A stretch of DNA of 64,000 bases, from contig JAGKQI010000087.1 in the NCBI GenBank assembly GCA_018806915.1, positions 1,054,001 to 1,118,000 on the forward strand. Direction: 5' to 3'. A program made the translations under genes and the position numbers. A model generated the notes under the pieces. That model saw only the letters and a program-made list of their open reading frames with translations, did no database searches and was not told where the DNA came from. Positions 10,498-18,898 of this stretch are shown in pieces. This DNA is from Phytophthora colocasiae (Eukaryota; Oomycota; Peronosporomycetes; Peronosporales; Peronosporaceae). Position 1 is the stretch's first letter. Each line of letters opens with the position of its first letter.

Positions 10498-10983
10498 ATG
10501 GTGCTCTTCGTGCTGTACGTGAAGGCTGATCTCGAGAACGTGGAGACGTTGGCAGCGCCGCCGCTGCACCGCTGGTGTCTGGATGTGAAGGAGCCACGAG
10601 GTGACGAGAAGCGTGAGGCTGTTTTCGTGTCGGATGAGGAGGTCGTGGACGTGGCTGGAGGAAGAGGAGAAGTGCATTTCACGCTCAAGTGGCCTGGAGC
10701 CAACAAGCCCTCGCAGTTGACGGTCGTGCGGGACGTGAAGAAGCTCACGAGAGAAGTGACGGGCACTGATTCGGGGGAGTTTGTGCCTTTTGTCGGGTTT
10801 GAATGTCGTGGACTTGAACCGTACGCTTGGCACCCTGAAAGTGGCTACAGAGTCATTTCCGCTGGTCGACATGCTGCCTTTGACGATGTGGATCTGAGTG
10901 ATGACTGGTGCGACTTTGACGAAGAAGGAGAACAGTCAGTGGGGATCTACAACGTAGAGTGGAAGTTCGAAGTGCACAAGTAG
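10498..10983 (+). CDS. CZIB/C1orf123-like (DUF866) protein lacking its CxxC motifs
   Basis: This 161-residue single-exon protein follows the DUF866 layout. It has an N-terminal strand (VLFVLYVKADLENVETL), a middle Gly-rich strand (AGGRGEVHF), the family signature FECRGLEP at residue 99-106, and a C-terminal SVGIYNVEW. Family members usually carry two CxxC pairs that hold a zinc ion. Here the first would fall at KEPRGDEKRE and the second at WPGANKPSQ, and neither has Cys. The protein is therefore a probable non-zinc paralogue or a diverged orthologue. It is transcribed divergently from the DUF4091 gene, with 112 bp between their starts, so the two may share a promoter region. Confidence 0.8.
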   Translation: MVLFVLYVKADLENVETLAAPPLHRWCLDVKEPRGDEKREAVFVSDEEVVDVAGGRGEVHFTLKWPGANKPSQLTVVRDVKKLTREVTGTDSGEFVPFVGFECRGLEPYAWHPESGYRVISAGRHAAFDDVDLSDDWCDFDEEGEQSVGIYNVEWKFEVHK

Positions 10984-11059
10984 AGGCATTCTACCGGTAG
11001 ATTCTTGCTGCTAAAAATGAGAATTCATTTTCTTCAATTTTCAAGAAAGTTTTAGAAAA

Positions 11060-12018
11060 CTATGGAGCAAGGTGGAGCGAGTCTTGAGAGCCGAGACGAA
11101 CGAATTCTTCTTTCTCGTCCAGGTCTTTCTGGATCTCCTGGGCGATGTCGTTGAGCAGAGTGTCGAAATCCCAAGGTTCGTCTTCCTCGTATACCTAGTA
11201 TGGAAGAAACAAATGAGCGGTGGAGTAGATAAAGGAGAAAAACAAATGCGTATCGTACAGCTCGTTCAGGACAGAGAGCACTGGTCAAGAGGTGCAAGTC
11301 AATACCGTGGGCCTGAAAAGAATGTGTTAGCAAGAAGAAAAAGATAATTAGGAGGAGAACCTTACCTGTGCACTTGGAAGAGCGAACTTAATGTCTCTGT
11401 CGAGCTGCTTCAAACTTTGCACGGCTCGTGTCGTATTACGTGGAGCCTCAGCGACTACACAAACACTCCTTATCAATATTCAATCGTCGTTTTGCAGCTT
11501 GCACATCAACTCACCCATTGTCGTGATATCTGGCTCGCGTTCTTCTTCTTCTAGGTCTGGAATCTCTACGATATCTGGTTAAACAATACAAAGCACAAAT
11601 ATCATTAGACTACCATTCCCAGTCCTGACTCTATTGAATTCCTACCTGTAGTTTCATCATCCTCTTCGAAGTAGCGATTCTTCTGGTTGCGCCGTTCACC
11701 ACCCGAAGATGCAGTCTCCGATCCTTTGCGACGTCTCCCTCCACGCTTCGCCTCACTTGTAGACGACCCAGTTGAAGCAGGAGTCGCGTCAGGGTCTGGA
11801 GTTCCTCCACTTCCCTTGTCATCACTGGCCAATGTCGTCTCATTGCCCCAGCCGATACTTGCACGCATCGGAGGCCTCTTGGCGTCGTCTGACAATACCG
11901 TATCATCGTCTTCTACATCAAAAGCTGCCCGACCACGCTTGGCATCTCCATTGTAGTCGGAATCTTTGCTCTCTTTGGCATCGGACGGCATTTCGATGAT
12001 AGTGTTGCGACGGTTCAA
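11060..12018 (-). CDS. IFT43: Intraflagellar transport protein 43 (IFT-A subunit), five exons
   Basis: Five exons can be read on the minus strand: 12018-11646, 11574-11515, 11454-11366, 11312-11259 and 11194-11060. All introns are GT-AG, 53 to 71 bp, and phases agree. The spliced product is 236 residues. The N-terminal 125 residues are charged and disordered. The conserved IFT43 core follows: EIPDLEEEE, the LKQLDRDIKFAL segment, GIDLHLLTSALCPE and the acidic EEDEPWDFDTLLND. IFT43 is a small subunit of the IFT-A complex, which drives retrograde transport in cilia; in an oomycete this means the zoospore flagella. The ATG at 12018 is the first in frame; a second Met at 11991 is an alternative. 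The final intron splits Ala from the VYEEDE segment cleanly. Confidence 0.88.
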
Positions 12019-12060
12019 GATCGTTATTAAAAATGAGAGAATGAACGCTGTATTAGCAAT

Positions 12061-12456
12061 TTACTTGGCCTTTGCCTTGAGGGTCTTAACGAGGTCATCA
12101 GCGCCGAGTTTCTTGTAGGCTCTGTACATGACCCACATGCTTGCAAACTCGTCTGGAGTGGTCTGCTTGATCATCCGAGCGATAATTTGGGCCTTGGACA
12201 GTTCATCCCATTCCTTGAACATGTTGATCATGAAGGTGAGGTTCTTGGACGCGTCGTCGGCAGCGTCGTCCACTTTGCTGATGTTTCCAATTGCTCGCTC
12301 TTCACTGTCGTCGTCGGTAGAAACTCGCAAATTCCTTTGGATTTTTGGTGCTAGCTTTTGATTTCTCACGGCGTTCGAGGTGTGTGTCTCCGCAGCATCA
12401 CAATTTGCAAGGAGAGCTACTGCTACTGCAGCCAGAAGAAGAAAACCGAAGCGCAT
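12061..12456 (-). CDS. Secreted RXLR-dEER effector candidate
   Basis: This intact 131-residue ORF has the full RXLR architecture. A signal peptide spans residues 1 to about 21 (hydrophobic FLLLAAVAVALL, cleavage near CDA). RNLR lies at residues 41-44, and an acidic stretch leads to EER at 52-54. The C-terminal half (about 70-131) is helical, with MFKEWDELS and YRAYKKLGADDL, resembling a single W/Y-type alpha-helical unit. In this family the N-terminal region is associated with delivery into plant cells, and the C-terminal part acts on host targets. The target of this one cannot be told from sequence. It lies 42 bp from the start of the IFT43 gene, on the same strand and upstream of it. Confidence 0.88.
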   Translation of the reverse strand: MRFGFLLLAAVAVALLANCDAAETHTSNAVRNQKLAPKIQRNLRVSTDDDSEERAIGNISKVDDAADDASKNLTFMINMFKEWDELSKAQIIARMIKQTTPDEFASMWVMYRAYKKLGADDLVKTLKAKAK

Positions 12457-13148
12457 GGTAGAACTGAGGACTACGGAGTGATTTTGAGAATGTAAGCCAA
12501 GCCAAAAGAGCGGCAGGAAGGAGATACAGCTACTCAGTTGATGAGAGATGATAGCCGGAGCGTATAACTGCGAATAGTTATTGGTTCCTCATCCTGCAGG
12601 TTATCCTGTTGTCCTTCGTACATGTATATTACATCGCAACTTTTCATTCTGATCACACTGATCCTGACGCGGTTAGAGGGGAAAGAAAGCATGAGAAGAT
12701 AACAAGTCTGCTGCTTTGTGAGTTTGCAGTTATTAAATATGAACGTTTATCGGAGGGTATTAAAGTATATGTGACGACAATATTTGAGATCACCTGTTCA
12801 CACTCATCACTTTCTTCACGAACAGCTCTTGGATCGACATCTTTGTTGACATGGATGAATATCATTAAGTCTCCGACTACACTAGATCAAAGTATGCTGA
12901 GAACTGGCCAATCAGACACTTCAATTACCTACTTTCGTAGTTTCGGCGAATCATTTCGCTCTCTTTTTGTCATTTTCACCCAATCAAAATGTGTATAGTG
13001 GCTGTAGTCGGACCTGAGCGATTCCGACGTATCGAGTCGGAAATAATGACTAGATATGTGTACCATGCTACAAATGAGTCGTATGCGTAGTATCACTCCC
13101 ATATTTGCTGCGTCTCCGACTACAAACGCCCAAGAACTTTAAAGAACA
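12457..13148. other. Intergenic interval with short repeats of TCTCCGACTAC
   Basis: No supported gene is seen. TCTCCGACTAC occurs at 12870-12880 and 13113-13123, and the reverse complement of its last nine bases, GTAGTCGGA, at 13004-13012. The last copy lies 26 bp before the Crypton ORF, so these could be element-end sequences. The promoter of the RXLR gene should lie in the first few hundred bases. Confidence 0.5.
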
Positions 13149-15178
13149 ATGAGTCTAAACGACCTCAAGCCTGCCAACACCAAGCGGGCGCGCGCGACAG
13201 CGGTGAAGGCTTTTGAGCGCTTCCTTACTGTTGAGAGCACTAACATGGAGCATGTCAGGGCTCTCATCGCCGTGGACCCAAGACGCGCAGAAAGTATTCT
13301 CGTGACGCTAATGGATAAGTTTGGTGTGTACTTGGCCTTCCACGCAGGAGCTAGGGGCCAACCTCTATCGCGCCACTCCGCTGCTCAATATTTCCGCCAA
13401 GTGAAGTGCTGGCTTCTGGACGAGTATCCTGTTCAAGGTGGAGCTGTGGAACGGCAGCTGCTCAGTTTAGCGCACGCTTGAACAGCACTGCATCAAGCGT
13501 GAAAGTGATGGTTTTGTCAAGAAGGCAGTTGCGTGCACGAAGGAGAGTCTCAAGAAGATGACAAGTTATCTGTATTCAACGGCTAGCTGTGCATCGGACT
13601 ACCAAGATGCCGCGCTGTTATGTCTTCTTTGGTATCTGTTTGGACGTGCGTCGGATTTAACTTTCGTTCGGAAGCAGCAGCTCTCCATCGGAGCTGGTGA
13701 AGTGTTCTTCATTCGCTTCATCCGTGTGAAGACATCCGATGAGCAAGCGCTGTCACTCTTCCCTGATGGAGATCCCGCTACCTGCCCGCTGCTTGCACTG
13801 GCACTGGCCTTGATCGTGCAGGAGTCTCCGTGCGCCGCTCTGCTCAACCACTTGCCAGTCAAGTCGAAGGACGTCCCTGTCAAGCTGACTGAGTCCATTC
13901 CGCTTCTGGACTTGCTCGATGACAGTAGCACGCCGGGTTCCTCGCAGGCTCCAACAACAAGCTACACCACAAGTATCAAACCGGTAGCTGGTATCCACGC
14001 TCTCGTCAATCGCTTACTGGATCGTGTTGCTGGTCCAGCTGGAGTTGAAGACGCGCTGACTTCTCACTCGTTTCGGAGAGGTGGTGCACAGCATGCGAAC
14101 GCTTGCTCAGAGCTGACGGCGCAGTGGATATTCGATCGTGGAGCTTGGAACTTGACCACGACGAACAAAGCTTTTGCATACGTCTTCAACACTCCAAAAG
14201 AAGATCACCAGGTCGCGAAGGTTCTGAGCGGGATGTCTCCACGGCAAGCCTCTGTTCTTCCGTCGTTGGGTATCTTCGACTCGGTCACACAAGAGGAAAT
14301 CAGAGCGGTTAGCTTCAAACTCTTCAATGCCAGCCATGGACTTGCCAACAAGTCCTTCAACCTCAGCAGTGGTGTGATTGATGTGCTGACAGCAACCATC
14401 ATCCAACATTACCCGGCGTTGATGAAGATCAATGAAGACGCTCCCGCGATGAAGACGATCCAGCGCTGTACCGAAGCGTCTGGAGTGGCAACGACAAGCT
14501 TGTTGGCATGGTCACAGCAACTCGCGAGGTCAACTGCTCACACGAAAGCCACAGCAGATGATCTAATGGGAGGGAACGCAAAGGCCAAAGTTGTGTTCGA
14601 TCACCAAAGTGCCTTAATTGAACGGTTAATCGAGGTCAATCGGAACCTTGAGGCTCGAGTCAACTTGCTAGAGTCTACAAATTCATACGCGGCAGGTAAA
14701 ACATCGGCATGTGAGAATCAAAAGAAGCGATCAAGAGACGAAGATGAAAACGTACCAGTGAAGCGCCGGCGCCGATCAAAGACGATACCACTTGTGGACA
14801 CCTGGTTCGCGTGGTATACTACAGTTCCGCGTGGATGGCTGAGCACGAACAAGCACAAGAAGTCCGACTCCAAGCAACTGGTGGCCTTCATGCGGCTGTT
14901 CATCGACGACGGGTACGCGCTCGACGAATCATCACCCACCTACAAAGACAATGTCCGTCAGCTTGGAGAGCGAGCATCGCAAGAAATCACAGCGTTCCTG
15001 GAGTGCACAAGGTATACCGTCAAAGGGTTCCAACGCGGTACTCAAAGTGCTTCGTCAACTGCATCGCGAGGGTATCCTGAATGACCGCATCTCTGCCTAC
15101 CAACAGCGCCTCGCGGTCGGCCGCATCGCAGATCCTGCACCAAGTCACTGCCGAAGTGTGCTCAAGGTGCGGTTGTAA
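13149..15178 (+). pseudogene. Crypton tyrosine recombinase (element 1), frame-shifted
   Basis: The ORF from 13149 encodes an N-terminal SAM-like core-binding domain (about 110 residues). It shifts frame near 13475 and continues from about 13480 in the 13558 frame. The catalytic domain shows the first Arg in FGRASDL, the box-II pair in HSFRRGGAQ (H-x-x-R), and a Tyr in AFAYVFNT, as expected for tyrosine recombinases. A coiled-coil-like segment (LIERLIEVNRNLEARVNLLE) and a basic KKRSRDED/KRRRRSK patch follow. A C-terminal domain (TWFAWYTTVPRGW onward) ends after a second frame change near 15030, so the conserved tail stops at 15178. Cryptons move as circular DNA by recombination. Both frame breaks would prevent a full product; otherwise all catalytic residues are kept. 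Confidence 0.82.
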
Positions 15179-15773
15179 CGCAGTCCGGCGTCCATTGTAA
15201 TGCAGCTTGCAATTTTATCCCTGTTAGCAAATACATCGGCAACAGGCAATCGAGATTGAATATCGATGGGTGGAATCGAACCACCACCTTCCCTTTCGGG
15301 AGCTCTTCCGTTGAGCTACATCGATGGGGGTTAGTACAACAACATCGCAGGGATACTCATCTGGATGCTCGACGGGGAATTACAAGCCTCAGTAACTTCG
15401 CGGCCAGGACAACCCTCTTAGGGACACCGATGCTCGGTGTCACCCCCTCAATTCACCCTCCTGGGTGGTCAATCGAGCACTGAGCTCGCAGGGCAAAATG
15501 GCGCAGTTGAATTGCATGTGTACCATTCATTTAACCTCGTAATTACTCCTGTCACATACACATATGGACCAATCAAACGTTTTTACTGAACCTCTATAAA
15601 TCGGTGCAATATCAATTCTTGCGAGATGTTGATGCGTCGGATGCAAGTCGGAATTGCACTGACGGTCGGAGTCGTTACGCTATGGAGTGGCATTCCGTGC
15701 TCTTAGCTTCAGTCGAGTAGACGTAAACTATATATTAGCAGTTTAATGAGAAAGAAAACGACGGTAGGCAAAC
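15179..15773. other. Intergenic interval with tRNA-like structure and hairpin
   Basis: No protein gene is seen. The interval holds a tRNA-like structure (15261-15325, minus) and a perfect 8-bp hairpin, GACACCGA-TGC-TCGGTGTC, at 15423-15441. The remainder is unremarkable. It lies between the Crypton and the 3' end of the GH5 gene. Confidence 0.55.
15261..15325 (-). other. tRNA-like structure with shortened anticodon arm (degenerate tRNA or SINE head)
   Basis: On the minus strand a 7-bp acceptor stem is perfect (ATCGATG with CATCGAT). A 4-bp D stem (GCTC/GAGC) and a perfect 5-bp T stem (GGTGG/CCACC) with loop TTCGATT follow. TAGCTCAACGG matches the polymerase III A box and GGTTCGATTCC the B box. 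The middle is only TCCC-GAAA-GGGA, a 12-nt hairpin instead of a 17-nt anticodon arm, so no anticodon can be read. It is not an ordinary tRNA. A tRNA-derived SINE head, a decayed tRNA, or a small pol III RNA would fit. Confidence 0.55.
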
Positions 15774-17455
15774 TTAAAGGAGGTACAGGGAAATGGCTGC
15801 AAGTGCAGCAACTCCCAGTGAGATTGTCGCCGTTTGGGCAGAGGAGTAGTCATTGAGCACTTGGGCATCACAGGCATCACAGAGAATCGTCGCTCCATTG
15901 GAAGCATCAGCAAGTGCCGAGTCGTTGGCAGCGCAGACTACACACGAGTTCCCCACGCAGTTGTACAGACACGTGCACTCCCCATTGAAACATCCAGCAT
16001 TGGGGCCATCTCCACAGTCCACTTCGTCACACTCGGTACCAGCGCAATATTTTCCATTAGCGTCGTCCTCACAGGCACAAGTGCTATTGCCCAGACACGT
16101 CCCCATGTCGTTACAGGCCTCAGTGTCTCCTTCCGAGCAGATTTCGCATTGTGGTCCACTCCAGCCACCGTAGCAGACACACTTACCACCTTCACAACCT
16201 CCATTACCAGCGCAGGTTTTCGTACATTTAGCGAAGATGGCAACAATGTCCTCCACACTGGTGGATGGTAAAGTCTCCAACAAAGCCACACGCTCGTCAA
16301 TGGGAGTAACCCAGTCGTCCTTCACGAAGCCACCAGTGTCGGCTGATTGAGGGTTAAACGCCCAGTAGAACGAACCAATGGACTTCTCGTCCAGGTATGA
16401 AGACACTGCGTTCGCCCACTGTTTGTTATTGCCTTTCATCTGAGCTCCCCAGGAGCCAACCACCACTGCTTGACCAGTCTCTTTAGGCACGAAGCCGAAA
16501 TACTCGTCCCATAGGTCCGGCATATTATCTGGGAAGCTCGTATCGCTCCACCACGGTGACTTGTAGTCCACACCAGGGGAAATCAGATGCGGACTGTACA
16601 CGAGTCTCTCCATGTTGCTGAGTTTCACCGGATAATCTTTTGCTCCTTGTAGAGACCCTCCCGCTTGTCCCCACTTCATACTCACCCCTTTAATATTCGT
16701 CTGCACTCCTTCAACGAAAATGAGCAGTCGAGGACACTTCTTCAGCACTGCATTGCCTATCTTGGCCGCCTGTAAGTTCCAGTCCGTGTCTTCGTCTCCT
16801 TTGCCCCACGTGGCTTTCCCCTTCGGTTCGTTTTTAATATCGATAGCAAATACATTCCAAGCGCCAGGGTCGTTGCAATATCTCGTAGCCAACTTAGTCA
16901 AAGCTGGAGTGATGTCATCAGGCACAGCCACGTCCGGGAAGTCCGGCTCCGACGCTTCAATACGATGGCTGTCGAACATGATGAGGATGTTGCGTTTACG
17001 GGCCTCTCTCACAATAACGTCCAGAACTTCCAGGTAGCTTTTGCCTGCGAGGGATGTAGAGCCTCCTGTTTGTGTGCTTTTGACTGTAGGGTCGTCTACT
17101 ACAGAGTCCATGGCTAATGGGAGTCTTAGGGCGTTGATATCGTACGAGGCGAAGAGATCCAATGCATCACCGATAGTAGTGGCAGACGGCCATAAACCTT
17201 GTACTACCAGTTCGATAGTCTCTATATTGAAGAGCAGTTCGCTGTTAGATGAGCTTAATTACCAGCGGAATTGTTGTTGTTTTCGAACGTACCAGCACCG
17301 AACCAGTTGATCCCTTTGATGTGGAACGTCTCGTTGTCGGCCTTGAGCTGTCCGTCCACCGAGCGGAAGTCGATGAAGCTGCTGCCAGCATTGCAGTACG
17401 AGAAAGCGGACGAGAAGAACCCCAAGAGGCTCAGGAAGCGTACGGAGAGCGTCAT
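15774..17455 (-). CDS. GH5-family secreted protein with EGF-like repeats and GPI-anchor signal
   Basis: Two exons (17455-17263 and 17221-15774, 41-bp GT-AG intron) give 546 residues. A signal peptide (LSLLGFFSSAFSYCNA) comes first. The GH5 barrel starts at FHIKGINWFG and includes INALRLPLA, FDSHRIE, the acid/base motif IKNEP (Glu196), and FYWAFNPQSADTGG. At the nucleophile strand the usual GEWGG is GSWGAQ: the codon at 16452-16454 is TCC, giving Ser321. About three Cys-rich EGF-like modules follow (for example CAGNGGCEGGKCVCYGG). The C-terminus is a hydrophobic tail (ISLGVAALAAISLYLL) typical of a GPI-anchor signal. The mature protein would sit on the cell surface or wall. Most GH5 members cleave beta-glucans; the missing Glu suggests binding rather than hydrolysis. 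Confidence 0.85.
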
Positions 17456-17740
17456 AGCGCGAGTGGGGGGACGCTCTGTGTTCGTGCAGTTGCTAACGGA
17501 TGGAGCAAAAAATATTGTGCACAATTTGTATATTTGTTTATACAGGTCTTTAGGTTTTAGAACTATCATTTTGGTAATAATTGAAAGAGGGAAGAGAACG
17601 ATTAGAATTGATAATCACAAGATATATGGTTTTGAGGTTTTCGCTAAACAGACTGATTAATGCAGGATCGAGTCAGAGAGATTGGGATCAAGTGAAACGG
17701 ACAGCGAAAACAGATGCAATAAATTATGTGGTATGGCCCT

Positions 17741-17959
17741 TAAGAGCATCTCCACCGGCAAGTCGTAAGCGAAGTTTTATCCTAAAAGTAGCTGTTAAGA
17801 CTTGAGAGCAAGTTTTAAGCAATGCAGTGGTAAGCTCTAACGAGGGTTTTAACTTCAACAGGTCCTATAGGGTGGTCCACAGGTCTTATCTTAAGACCTG
17901 AAACTTAACGGATAGTGTGGCGCACACACTTAAGTTTGCGCGAAGGTGGCAGTCGAAAT
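17741..17959. other. Possible PIF/Harbinger-like terminus upstream of the SANT-like ORF
   Basis: The sequence CTTAAGAGCATCTCCACCGG begins near 17740. It resembles inverted-repeat ends of PIF/Harbinger elements, and TTA lies next to it as a possible target site. A SANT-like ORF of the kind these elements carry follows at 17960. The matching right end was not found; the MULE at 18543 may have displaced it. The call is weak. Confidence 0.25.
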
Positions 17960-18391
17960 ATGGGGAAGGGGCCGGAATGGAGCGTTGACGAGAATGTGCA
18001 GCTGTGTAAGTCATGGCTGCATACCTCACAAGACCCTATTCGAGCCGCCGGTCAGAAGAAAACCACGTTCTACCAGCGCATTTACCAGCACTGGCTGGCG
18101 CACAAGAGTCCTGCCGCGGACACTCGGTCTGAAGCTGCTATTGCCGGCAGGTGGAAAAAACTCCAGCCCGAAGTGACTAAGTTTGAAGGAATTTACTCGA
18201 ACGTTAGGAGTCGAGAACGCTCTGGTTGGAACGAAGACATGTATGTGACAGCTTCTGTAGAGATCTACAAGGACAGACACAAGCAGCCTTTCGAGTTTCT
18301 AGCTGCCTGGATAGAGCGTTTACCACGGCTAGACCCGCCGCGCTTGATCTTGGCGTTTGCTGTTGCACTTGGCAGGACGAAGATGCGGTAG
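17960..18391 (+). CDS. SANT/Myb-like DNA-binding protein (possibly transposon-derived)
   Basis: This 143-residue ORF starts at the ATG at 17960. It contains a trihelix/SANT-type domain: GPEWSVDENVQLCKSWL, then FYQRIYQHWL and AAIAGRWKKLQPEVTKFEG, and finally GWNEDMYVTASVEIYKD. Trp residues are spaced as in Myb/SANT repeats. Such ORFs are common in oomycete PIF/Harbinger-type elements and in plant NAM-associated families. The typical downstream charged C-terminal region is missing: the frame stops at 18391, 151 bp before the MULE target duplication. A short antisense frame (18265-18507, with FEGHDSDDEFYRIF) overlaps its end and may be a transposase remnant. It is probably a truncated element gene rather than a host regulator. 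Confidence 0.55.
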   Translation: MGKGPEWSVDENVQLCKSWLHTSQDPIRAAGQKKTTFYQRIYQHWLAHKSPAADTRSEAAIAGRWKKLQPEVTKFEGIYSNVRSRERSGWNEDMYVTASVEIYKDRHKQPFEFLAAWIERLPRLDPPRLILAFAVALGRTKMR

Positions 18392-18533
18392 AACTCGTCG
18401 TCCGAGTCGTGACCTTCGAAGAGAGGTGCTGTTCGCCCATGGTAGCCCGTCCATTCGTCTCTCGGGAAGATTCTGGAATGGCAGTCCTGATTGGGCGATA
18501 TGAACATATAAAACTTGCTGCTGCAGAATCGAA

Positions 18534-18542
18534 AGCATGTGG
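18534..18542. repeat. 9-bp target site duplication, left copy (MULE)
   Basis: AGCATGTGG at 18534-18542 is repeated exactly at 25788-25796. Nine base pairs is the usual target duplication length for Mutator-like elements, so these copies define the element edges. Confidence 0.85.
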
Positions 18543-18549
18543 CGGACTC

Positions 18550-18565
18550 GTTACCGCAACCTTAT
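18550..18565 (+). repeat. Left terminal inverted repeat core of the MULE
   Basis: GTTACCGCAACCTTAT here is the exact reverse complement of 25765-25780. It contains GCAACCTT, the reverse complement of the octamer that is dispersed through the element. The seven bases outside it match the other end only partly. Confidence 0.85.
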
Positions 18566-18898
18566 ATGAGACATGTAAGGTTGCTATAGCTGGGATTAAG
18601 GTTGCTATTGTCAGTTTCAAAAATTCCCATGGTAAGATAAAATCAAAATAGAAAAAAATCCAGTTGTACTAGAATCGGTGTTTTTAAGTACGATACTGTA
18701 CTATATCAACCCTCCTAAGTGCGATTATTTATTAAGTACGATCAATGTGAGCCTCTCATTCCAGAAATTGCGCGGGAGCGAGTACACGCGTCGAGCACGA
18801 GCGAGGTTGGCGACCTAAACGAGGCAAGGAGCGGCATGGCTAGGACACCGGGCACACGGAAGTCTGGTACGAGAACTAAAGTTCGTCTATATGGTCTA

